Shown here in pieces: positions 1 through 5,570 of a stretch of 6,175 nucleotides of DNA (its first letter is position 1; each line of letters starts with the position of its first letter). Position numbers and translations under genes: made by a program. This DNA is from DATACZ01 sp036258795. Lineage in GTDB: Bacteria > Actinomycetota > CADDZG01 > JAHWKV01. The stretch spans positions 1 to 6,175 of the forward strand of contig DATACZ010000111.1 in the NCBI GenBank assembly GCA_036258795.1, given 5' to 3'. The notes under the pieces were generated by a model that ran no database searches, was not told the DNA's origin, and saw only the letters and a program-made list of their open reading frames with translations.

Positions 1-15
1 CCCTCTGCTGGGCCT

Positions 16-33
16 TCCTCCGGTGGCGGAGGA
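16..33 (-). terminator. Candidate hairpin just past the AcuC-type stop codon
   Basis: A perfect 7-base-pair stem (TCCTCCG / CGGAGGA) closes a 4-base loop, beginning 6 bases past the stop codon at 40-42 in the minus-strand direction. The position suits a transcript end or a 3' stabiliser. No T-run follows it on the minus strand, so it is not a classical intrinsic terminator. A chance hairpin in GC-rich DNA remains possible. Confidence 0.35.
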
Positions 34-39
34 TCCCCG

Positions 40-1194
40 TTACGTGAGGCCGTGGATGGGAAAGGCGAGCTCCTTGACGCGGTGAATCGTCTGCTCAACG
101 GCTGCTGGATCCACCCACGCCTCCTCAATCTCAGGATCCGACAGCTGCCTGGGCAGCTTCTCGCCAGCCTCTTGCTGGGCTCTCTGCAGCCACTCCGCCG
201 GGATCGAATCAGGGAGCTTTTCAACCCCGGCCATCTCTGCAAAGTAGATCGTCCAGGCACGGGGGACCACGCTCGCCCACTGATATCCGCCTCCTCCGGT
301 GGCCAGCCACTTACCGCCGGCCGCTTTGTGGGCGAGCTCGTGAAGCATGGTCGCGGTCCGGCGGAACGTCTGCGTGGTCAGCATCAAATTCGCGAGGGGG
401 TCGGTGTAGTGGCTGTCGCAGCCCAGCTGTGTCACTAGCACGTCCGGCTGCCACGCTTCCACCAGGGGTGGCACTACCTCGGTGAAGGCCTGGAGCCACA
501 GGCGGTCTCCGGTATAGGGCGGGAGGGGAATGTTGACCGCGGTCCCCCTGGCGTCACCGCCTCCCAGCTCGTCTATGAAACCCGTCCCCGGGAAAAGCGT
601 ACGGCCGTCCTGATGTACTGAGACCGTCAGCACTCGAGGATCTTCCCAGAAGATCTCCTGGGGCCCGTCCCCATGGTGAACGTCGACATCGATGTAGGCG
701 ACCTTCTTGGCGCCGTTTTCCAGAAGCCACCTTATGGCGACAGCCGGGTCGTCGTAGACGCAGAATCCGCTGGCCCGGCCGGGCATCGCATGATGCAGCC
801 CTCCCGCGGGGTTGAAGGCGTGCTGTGCCCTTCCCGACCACACCGCCTCGGCGGCCGCTATCGACCCCCCGGCCACGCGGGCCGAAGCTTCGTGCATGTT
901 GGGAAAGATCGGATTGTCGCCGGGGCCGAAGCCGTACAGCATCCAGGGCCCTCTCTCGCCTCTCCCGGCCTTGGCAACCGCCTCGATGTACTCCTCGGTG
1001 TGCACCAGGAGCAGCTCATCCTCGGTGGCGTCACGGGCCTGGGTCTCGGTGACCCTTTCACCATCCACGATTCCCAAGGCGTGGATCAGCTCTCTTGTCA
1101 GGATCACCCGGGCGGGGCGAAGGGGATGTCGGGGACCATGGTCATACCAAGGGGCATCGTCCCCGTACCAGACGAGCTCCACCTTTTCACTCAA
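40..1194 (-). CDS. acuC: AcuC-type deacetylase (class I histone deacetylase superfamily)
   Basis: This is a zinc hydrolase of the arginase/deacetylase fold. Members remove acetyl groups from lysine or small amines; Bacillus AcuC deacetylates and so reactivates acetyl-CoA synthetase. From the TTG start the protein is 384 residues, close to usual AcuC length. The active-site landmarks are all present: the tandem catalytic histidines in GGLHHA (H134, H135), zinc ligands D171 and H173 in IDVDVHHGDG, the third zinc ligand D260 in QLGCDSH, and the transition-state tyrosine Y304 in GGGGYQW. It has no signal peptide or membrane segment, so it is cytoplasmic. The first ATG in frame lies 11 codons upstream at 1227, but AAGGAGGG sits exactly 8 bases before TTG 1194, and the sequence that follows (SEKVELVWYGDDAPWYDHGP) begins as AcuC proteins do. 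An unusual detail is D148 in CVYDDP, where relatives normally have Asn. No acetyl-CoA synthetase or AcuA acetyltransferase is visible nearby, so the substrate is open and the symbol rests on family membership only. Confidence 0.93.
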   Translation of the reverse strand: MSEKVELVWYGDDAPWYDHGPRHPLRPARVILTRELIHALGIVDGERVTETQARDATEDELLLVHTEEYIEAVAKAGRGERGPWMLYGFGPGDNPIFPNMHEASARVAGGSIAAAEAVWSGRAQHAFNPAGGLHHAMPGRASGFCVYDDPAVAIRWLLENGAKKVAYIDVDVHHGDGPQEIFWEDPRVLTVSVHQDGRTLFPGTGFIDELGGGDARGTAVNIPLPPYTGDRLWLQAFTEVVPPLVEAWQPDVLVTQLGCDSHYTDPLANLMLTTQTFRRTATMLHELAHKAAGGKWLATGGGGYQWASVVPRAWTIYFAEMAGVEKLPDSIPAEWLQRAQQEAGEKLPRQLSDPEIEEAWVDPAAVEQTIHRVKELAFPIHGLT

Positions 1195-1202
1195 CGGAAC
1201 TT

Positions 1203-1210
1203 CCCTCCTT
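1203..1210 (-). promoter_or_regulatory. Ribosome binding site of the AcuC-type gene
   Basis: Read on the minus strand this is AAGGAGGG, followed by an 8-base spacer and TTG at 1194-1192. The spacing is ideal for TTG. The upstream in-frame ATG at 1227 has no such site, and starting there would place this purine tract inside the coding region. It is the reason for choosing the shorter start. Confidence 0.8.
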
Positions 1211-1239
1211 CGTCCACGAGACCACAATATGTCGTTGCC

Positions 1240-1251
1240 CGCAGCGCTGCG
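1240..1251. repeat. Perfect 12-base palindrome, possible operator
   Basis: CGCAGCGCTGCG is its own reverse complement and lies in the divergent gap, 46 bases from the TTG start and 73 bases from the ATG at 1324. Position and symmetry would suit a dimeric repressor or activator controlling either gene. Its all-GC-rich composition and single occurrence here mean chance cannot be excluded. Confidence 0.3.
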
Positions 1252-1310
1252 ATTTAACCTGGGCGACCGTTATACCGGGGCTTTATATATAAGGGGCAGG
1301 CAGTGGAGCG

Positions 1311-1318
1311 AAGGAGGG
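1311..1318 (+). promoter_or_regulatory. Ribosome binding site of the six-helix membrane protein gene
   Basis: AAGGAGGG lies 5 bases before ATG 1324. This selects 1324 over the in-frame GTG at 1303, which lies upstream of the site and lacks one of its own. Confidence 0.8.
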
Positions 1319-1323
1319 AGCTC

Positions 1324-2031
1324 ATGTCCGATCGAGCCGTTCGTAGAGCCGGCGCCGCAGCCGCCATCGTCGGTGCAGTCCTGGGAATAGTCTTCAACAT
1401 CGTTCACCCGAGATCTTCGGGAGTTGGATCCGTGATCGACGAGCTGCGTCTGGTGGCTGAAAGCCGGATCTGGCGCTTCGACCATTTCATGCTCATGTGG
1501 TCCATCGCCTTTACCTTGATCGGGCTCGTGGTCATTGGAAGGTCGTTCGACAAGGAGCCCGCGGCCTCCTGGGGACGGGTCGCGATTCCCATTGCCCTGG
1601 TGGGAGGGACGCTGGGCCTGGCGACCATATTTGCCGACGGCATGGCGGTTCACGATATGGCGACCGACTGGGTGGCGAACCAAAGTGATGTCTCCCTCGC
1701 CAGTGCCACGGCGGTGAGCCAGGTCACCCTGGCCCTCTTTACGGCCCTGATATTTGTTTTCTTCGGCCTGACACCCTTGCTTTACGGTGTTGCCGTACTG
1801 GGCTCCGATGAGTATCCGAAGGGGCTTGGATACCTTCCAATAGCGTCGGGGGTCCTTGGGCTGGTGGCCGGCTCCATCCAGTTCATGAGTGGCATCTCGC
1901 AGCTGACGGCAAGCATCCTGTTCCCGATTAGCTCGGTTGCCACCACGGTCTGGTTGTTGCTCATGGGATGGTACCTGTGGAAGCGGAGCGCGGTACCGGC
2001 TCCATCAGCTCCCAGGGGCGTCATAGGGTAG
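1324..2031 (+). CDS. Unrecognised six-helix integral membrane protein
   Basis: I do not recognise a family with certainty. The 235-residue product is almost entirely hydrophobic segments: about residues 9-28, 54-72, 85-104, 130-156, 170-188 and 197-218. A basic N-terminus (SDRAVRRAG) and a basic C-terminal tail (WKRSAVPAPSAPRG) suggest both ends face the cytoplasm. The first helix followed by NIVHPR resembles the small DUF4386/DUF998-like integral membrane proteins of actinobacteria; that resemblance is from memory of general patterns and is tentative. The loop between helices 3 and 4 (roughly residues 105-128, with H110, D111, D115 and W116) is the main polar stretch and probably lies outside. 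No catalytic motif, transporter signature or heme-ligand pattern is convincing. The start is fixed by the ribosome site at 1311-1318. The gene precedes the methyltransferase by 28 bases and is probably co-transcribed with it. Confidence 0.85.
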   Translation: MSDRAVRRAGAAAAIVGAVLGIVFNIVHPRSSGVGSVIDELRLVAESRIWRFDHFMLMWSIAFTLIGLVVIGRSFDKEPAASWGRVAIPIALVGGTLGLATIFADGMAVHDMATDWVANQSDVSLASATAVSQVTLALFTALIFVFFGLTPLLYGVAVLGSDEYPKGLGYLPIASGVLGLVAGSIQFMSGISQLTASILFPISSVATTVWLLLMGWYLWKRSAVPAPSAPRGVIG

Positions 2032-2059
2032 CCCGGGCATAAAGCAGGAGTCTGGTCAC

Positions 2060-3046
2060 GTGAAGGAGGAAGCGGCCGCCAGGCGTATTCAGGAGCTTGC
2101 CATGGGCGTCTGGGCCTTCCAATGCCTGTACGCGGTCACGAAGCTCGGAGTTCCCGATCGTCTGACGGAGGGGCCGAAGAGTGCCGACCAGCTGGCGTGG
2201 GAGGTGGGCGCTCATGCGCCATCCCTACATCGAGTGATGCGTTACCTGGGTGGGTTGGAGATCTTTGAGATCTCTGGTGAGAAGTTCGGTTTGAACCAAG
2301 TGAGCCGGCGGCTGCTGGACACCCCGGGATCGCAGCGAGACTACGTGATCATGTTCGGAGAGGAGTTTTACCAGGCCTGGGGGAAAATTCTTCACTCCGT
2401 GCGGACAGGGGAAGACGCCTTTACCCATGCTTTTGGCAAGGGCCTCTTCGAGTACTTATCCAAGAATCCTCAATATGCCCAGACATTCGACAGGGCCATG
2501 GCCGCCGGGTCAGCCTTCTTCAAGGTAATTCCAGACCTTTACGACTTCTCCTGGTGCCGGACGGTGGTGGATGTCGGCGGCGGAAACGGCGCTCTGCTGA
2601 CCGCAATTTTGACCAGAAATCCAGGGTTGAGCGGGATCCTGTTCGACTCACCTCTGGTGACGGCGGCCGCCACCGCCACCCTGGAGGCGCAGGGCCTCGC
2701 CGAGCGGTGCAGGGTTGTTGCTGGAGACTTCTTCGAGGCCGTCCCGGAGGGCGCAGACCTGTACCTGTTCTCCCGGGTTCTTCATGACTGGGACGACGGC
2801 CAGTGCCTCACCATTCTGAAGAACTGCCGTCGGGCAATCGCAGAATCGGGCCGAATTCTCATAATCGAAAGGCTCATCCCCGGCTCATACGCCCTGGCTT
2901 CCGACGTGAACATGCTGGCGGTGACTACGGGCAGGGAAAGAAGCGAGGCGGAGTTTGCAGAGCTGCTCACCTCCTCCGGGTTCGAGTTGACGAAGGTGAT
3001 CCCTCTGCCCCTGGAGACCAACATCGTGGAGGCGGTGGCAAAGTAA
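2060..3046 (+). CDS. SAM-dependent O-methyltransferase, acetylserotonin/O-demethylpuromycin type
   Basis: This protein should transfer a methyl group from S-adenosylmethionine to a hydroxyl of a small molecule, often an aromatic or polyketide compound. Its 328 residues are normal full length for the family. Residues 1-95 look like the winged-helix dimerisation domain (IQELAMGVWAFQCLYAVTKLGV at the front is typical). Residues 160-325 form the Rossmann methyltransferase domain: SAM-binding glycine loop DVGGGNG at 171-177, acidic residue D196 in the FDSP segment, GDFF at 222-225, catalytic-base motif HDWDD with His242, ERLIPG at 270-275, and the late GRERSEAEFAELL stretch at 291-303. The FDSP segment normally reads FDLP or FDQP. 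The start is GTG at 2060 with AGGAG ending 9 bases before it; the purine tract AAGGAGGA just inside the gene has no start codon at a workable distance. The substrate cannot be read from the sequence, and no other biosynthetic genes lie in the window. Confidence 0.93.
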   Translation: MKEEAAARRIQELAMGVWAFQCLYAVTKLGVPDRLTEGPKSADQLAWEVGAHAPSLHRVMRYLGGLEIFEISGEKFGLNQVSRRLLDTPGSQRDYVIMFGEEFYQAWGKILHSVRTGEDAFTHAFGKGLFEYLSKNPQYAQTFDRAMAAGSAFFKVIPDLYDFSWCRTVVDVGGGNGALLTAILTRNPGLSGILFDSPLVTAAATATLEAQGLAERCRVVAGDFFEAVPEGADLYLFSRVLHDWDDGQCLTILKNCRRAIAESGRILIIERLIPGSYALASDVNMLAVTTGRERSEAEFAELLTSSGFELTKVIPLPLETNIVEAVAK

Positions 3047-3064
3047 CCGGACGCCCGTCTGCCG

Positions 3065-3787
3065 CTAAAGAGCCTGCAGGAGCATGTAGATGCCGAGGGC
3101 GAGCACGGTGAGCGACGCCATAGTTCGAAACGTCCTGCCCTCGAGGGTGCTCAGCCACCGCAGCCCGGCAATGGTTCCCGCGACCACTCCCAATGTGGCG
3201 AGCGCCACCAGACTCGTTATTGCCGCAATACTCTCGCCCGTCGTCATGATGTAGACGGGAACCCGGGCAAGATCAACCGCCACCGCCACGGCTGTGGCTG
3301 AGGCTACGAAGACCTCCTTGTCGACGTCGAGCCCAAGCATGGCGGCAGTGCGGATCCCGCCCTGATTTCCCACCAGTCCTCCCAGCAGTCCAGAGGCTGC
3401 TCCGGCGACCAGGGCCCACTTGCCTTTGATAGGGGACCTCTCGGCAAGCCGCAGCAGCCCAGCAATCCCTGCCCAGGCCACCACGACGCCGAAGAGGAGC
3501 GTGAGGATCCGGCTGGCGAGGGCGCTTTGCAGCAGGGCGCCAAGCAGTCCGCCCAGAGCGCTCCAGGCTCCGAACTCTCTCATGACCCTCCAATCAACGT
3601 GGCTCCGGAGGACCCAGAGCCGGAGCGATGAGCCGAGCAGGTGAGGGATGGAGGCCGCGGCTACCGCCACCGGGGTGGATACCTCCAACGCAAGAACCGG
3701 AGTGAGGATGCTTCCTATTCCAAACGCCACCACCGATGCGACTACTCCGGCAAAGAGGGCGGCGAAGGTGGTGAGGGCTTCGATCAT
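3065..3787 (-). CDS. TauE/SafE-family membrane permease
   Basis: TauE/SafE (sulfite exporter-like) proteins are inner-membrane permeases linked in various bacteria to export of sulfite, sulfoacetate or other organic anions. The 240-residue product is about eight hydrophobic helices in two related halves. The family's glycine-rich signatures appear in each half: AFGIGSILTPVLAL at about 21-34, and GLLGGLVGNQGGIRTAAMLGL spread over 133-153. The polar linker around residues 114-123 (RLAERSPIKG) separates the halves. ATG 3787 is the only plausible start: in frame an upstream TAG lies nine codons back with no start codon between. No Shine-Dalgarno sequence precedes it; instead a six-codon frame (MKSLCR) ends in a TGA overlapping this ATG. 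The gene converges on the methyltransferase with 18 bases between stops and is divergent from the next gene. No sulfur-metabolism genes are adjacent, so the transported ion is unknown. Confidence 0.9.
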   Translation of the reverse strand: MIEALTTFAALFAGVVASVVAFGIGSILTPVLALEVSTPVAVAAASIPHLLGSSLRLWVLRSHVDWRVMREFGAWSALGGLLGALLQSALASRILTLLFGVVVAWAGIAGLLRLAERSPIKGKWALVAGAASGLLGGLVGNQGGIRTAAMLGLDVDKEVFVASATAVAVAVDLARVPVYIMTTGESIAAITSLVALATLGVVAGTIAGLRWLSTLEGRTFRTMASLTVLALGIYMLLQAL

Positions 3788-3866
3788 CGGCAGAGGGACT
3801 TCATGTCGAGTCTATGGCTGCTTGCTTAGTGAGGTTCCACCACCCTTCGGGGGTAACCTAAAGCCT
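3788..3866. promoter_or_regulatory. Divergent gap between the permease and the two-helix protein, with a bulged hairpin
   Basis: Both neighbouring genes must be transcribed out of these 79 bases unless their promoters lie inside the opposite gene. I see no convincing -35/-10 pair in either direction. At 3833-3858 an outer stem GGTT/AACC and an inner stem ACCC/GGGT can form around a TTCGG loop, with a 5-base bulge (CCACC) on one side. It ends 8 bases before ATG 3867, so it could influence initiation of that gene. No strong ribosome site is present for either gene. Confidence 0.35.
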
Positions 3867-4583
3867 ATGCCTCGGCAACCCCGCGGCATCGGCAGTTTTC
3901 TGGCCGGCGCCGCGCACATCGTCAGCAGCGGTCTGGTTATCTCCATCCTCTGGGTTGCCATCGTGATCGTGGTGGTAGGGGGAATCTTCGACACCATTCA
4001 GGCCTGGGATGACCCGTGGAGAACCCTGTTTTGGATCATCTTTGCCTTCCTCATCTTCTCCCTGTCGGTTCGGGTGGGCCGCCTGATGGCACTTTGGCTC
4101 CAGGAGAGGAGGGCATCGAAGGCCCCTGCCGGGGAAACGTCTCACGTTCCCATCGACGGTTTTGGCAGCTTTCCAGAGGCCCATGCCGCCGATGCAGTCG
4201 CAGGCGGAGGAGCCCTACTTATCGAGCCTTCGGCGTCGGGAGACGGCGCTGGGGTGATCGAGGCCACCACAGAGGAGCTACAGCAGCTCGGAAACGCACT
4301 CCGAGCGCTGAGTGAGGACATGATCAACCTGTTCTTCGACTTTCAGCCGACTCCGGCCATGGCGGTGCCAACCGAGAAGGAGCCGGAGTTGGCCGAGCGG
4401 TACCAGAGGGACTTCACGCATCGAGTCGTCCATCTGTACGAAGAAGCCCGGGAGCGGGGATTCCCCGATCCCGAGATCGAGCGCTACTACCTGGCCCCGA
4501 ACGCATATCACTACCTGGCTCCGCTTGCCTGGAGGTTCGGCGCTCTGGCCGAGAGAGTTTTGACTCGGGCCAATGCTCAGTAA
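3867..4583 (+). CDS. Unrecognised protein: two membrane helices plus cytoplasmic helical domain
   Basis: I do not recognise this 238-residue protein. A basic N-terminus (PRQPRG) is followed by two hydrophobic segments, about residues 20-41 and 53-76, joined by a short acidic/aromatic turn (FDTIQAWDDPWR). The arginine-rich QERRAS after the second helix suggests both ends are cytoplasmic. Residues 85-130 are Gly/Ala/Pro-rich and probably disordered. Residues 131-238 are charged and helical, with EATTEELQQLGNALRALSED at 132-151 looking like an amphipathic or coiled-coil helix, then an aromatic-rich stretch including ERYYLAPNAYHYLAPLAW near 205-222. No enzyme motif is evident. ATG 3867 is chosen because the open frame upstream to 3648 runs antisense through the permease gene and encodes low-complexity sequence unlike a protein start. 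The start has only a weak G-rich upstream tract, so it is the least certain feature. The gene converges on the reductase gene, 33 bases between stops, with no terminator hairpin apparent. Confidence 0.75.
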   Translation: MPRQPRGIGSFLAGAAHIVSSGLVISILWVAIVIVVVGGIFDTIQAWDDPWRTLFWIIFAFLIFSLSVRVGRLMALWLQERRASKAPAGETSHVPIDGFGSFPEAHAADAVAGGGALLIEPSASGDGAGVIEATTEELQQLGNALRALSEDMINLFFDFQPTPAMAVPTEKEPELAERYQRDFTHRVVHLYEEARERGFPDPEIERYYLAPNAYHYLAPLAWRFGALAERVLTRANAQ

Positions 4584-4616
4584 GCGGCACACCTGGTCAC
4601 CGAGCTGTCCGGCCTG

Positions 4617-5411
4617 TCAGTCCCCAACAGCCAGCTCGGCGATGCGGGCTCGCTGATCCTCATCGAGCCATGGCCCCTCCCCCGACGACCTGGCATTGAG
4701 CTCGGCATGCTCGGGGTTGGAGGTGGCAGGGATCGCCACGGTGATCCTGCGATCCGACAGGCACCACTTCAAAAGTGCCTCCGGCCAGCTCTGCACCCCG
4801 AGGCCGGATAGGTCGGGGGAGCGCTGCAGCAACTCGCCCGAGCCCAGAGGGCGCATCACGATCACGCCCAGCTCCAGCTCCTCGGCTCGGGGCAGGATCC
4901 TGGCCTCGACCTCTCGCTCCATGGGGTTGTAGGGCACCTGGATGCAGTCGATGCGCCCCGACCGCATGACGCGCTCCAGCTCGTCAAACTCCGACGCATC
5001 GTAGTGGGTGGCGCCCAGCCACCGGATGCGGCCCTGGTCGCGTTCGTGCTCCATCCAGTGGAGGTGCTCCGTCCAAGCCACCAGGTTGTGAACCTGCTCG
5101 ATGTCCACCACGCCGCCGTAGTAGCGAAGCTGCGCTTGAAATTGAGTCATGCCCATGTGCACCCACGGAGTCCATATCTTGGTGGCTACGATTGCTTCCT
5201 GACGGCGATCTCCCATGGCCTCGCCCAAAACCTGCTCGGCCCGTCCGTACATGGGGGATGAGTCGACCAGCCGGGTTCCTGCGTCGAACATGGTGTCGAT
5301 GATCGCTCTAGCCGTGGGAATTTCTGATGGGGCCACGTCGAACACGTGCCAGGTGCCGAGGCCCACCACTGGTACCTCAGGCCCGTTGCGTCCGAGCTTC
5401 CGGCTTTCCAT
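4617..5411 (-). CDS. Aldo/keto reductase
   Basis: This is an NAD(P)H-dependent oxidoreductase of the TIM-barrel aldo/keto reductase superfamily, cytoplasmic, reducing carbonyl groups of aldehydes or ketones. The catalytic tetrad is complete: D50 and Y55 in VDSSPMYG, K78 in ATKIW, and H108 in DIEQVHNL. The opening RKLGRNGPEVPVVGLGTW is the usual first strand. IPATSNPEHAELNA at 227-240 matches the cofactor-phosphate-binding segment of the family. At 264 residues it is shorter than the common 300-330, mainly because the stretch between the catalytic Lys and His and the later loops are compact; nothing suggests a frameshift. ATG 5411 has GGAAGG 4 bases upstream and is well supported. Substrate cannot be predicted. 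The upstream gap faces the DsbA-like gene and contains several mutually complementary repeats. Confidence 0.94.
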   Translation of the reverse strand: MESRKLGRNGPEVPVVGLGTWHVFDVAPSEIPTARAIIDTMFDAGTRLVDSSPMYGRAEQVLGEAMGDRRQEAIVATKIWTPWVHMGMTQFQAQLRYYGGVVDIEQVHNLVAWTEHLHWMEHERDQGRIRWLGATHYDASEFDELERVMRSGRIDCIQVPYNPMEREVEARILPRAEELELGVIVMRPLGSGELLQRSPDLSGLGVQSWPEALLKWCLSDRRITVAIPATSNPEHAELNARSSGEGPWLDEDQRARIAELAVGD

Positions 5412-5570
5412 CCAACCTTCCGAGGCAGAAGGGCCGTCAAGCAGTGCATGCCGGACGGCGTTTTACTCTGAGGTACCCCTGCTTCCGTCTCGCTAAGCAG
5501 GTGCGGGAAAGCGCCGTCGTTCGGTCGATCCATCGGCGAGCTAAGGACAGATAGAGGTGGCAGCCGCAGT
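5412..5570. promoter_or_regulatory. Divergent gap between the reductase and the DsbA-like gene
   Basis: No gene is visible in these 159 bases. They hold the ribosome site of the reductase (GGAAGG on the minus strand, complement of 5416-5421), a purine-rich site for the DsbA-like gene (GAGGTGG, 5554-5560), and a cluster of short complementary repeats at 5433-5518. I find no well-spaced -35/-10 pair in either direction. The minus-strand TTGACG (complement of 5435-5440) has no good -10 partner before the gene starts. Confidence 0.4.
5454..5518. repeat. Nested stem-loop
   Basis: The outer arms are GACGGCGTTTT (5454-5464) and AAAGCGCCGTC (5508-5518). On the plus-strand RNA they pair over 11 positions with one G-U wobble. 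The loop encloses a second, perfect inverted repeat: CCTGCTT (5478-5484) and AAGCAGG (5495-5501) around a 10-base loop. Upstream, GCCGTCAAGCAG (5433-5444) repeats parts of both right-hand arms and could pair with the same left-hand arms instead. The stem-loop could act in RNA from either direction or as DNA-level operator symmetry; function is inferred, the complementarity is seen. Confidence 0.4.

Larger units (their letters stand above)
1195..1323. promoter_or_regulatory. Divergent promoter region between the AcuC-type gene and the membrane-protein operon
   Basis: These 129 bases separate two start codons facing apart, so promoters for both directions should lie here. The visible elements are ribosome sites at each end, a perfect 12-base palindrome at 1240-1251, and an AT-rich block at 1282-1292 standing out from GC-rich surroundings. 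On the plus strand TATAAG at 1288-1293 is a fair -10 match, which would give a leader of about 25 bases that includes the ribosome site, but I see no good -35 partner at normal spacing. On the minus strand TATAAC (1274-1269) is a weak -10 candidate. Promoter positions are inferred. Confidence 0.5.

Noticed and set aside
673..1257. A 194-codon plus-strand open frame and others overlapping the AcuC-type gene.
   Set aside because: They lie antisense to a gene with a complete set of catalytic motifs and show no recognisable domain.
1202..1319. An exact 11-base inverted repeat, TCCCTCCTTCG (1202-1212) and CGAAGGAGGGA (1309-1319), flanking the divergent gap.
   Set aside because: Both copies are the ribosome sites of the two divergent genes; the match follows from both being near-consensus.
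3047..3064. GACG-CC-CGTC between the convergent methyltransferase and permease genes, as a possible shared terminator.
   Set aside because: The stem is only 4 pairs with a 2-base loop, too tight to form, and has no T-run.
3648..3866. A 73-codon N-terminal extension of the two-helix protein.
   Set aside because: It is antisense to the permease coding sequence, low in complexity, and unlike a signal or domain. ATG 3867 leads directly into a basic start and first helix.
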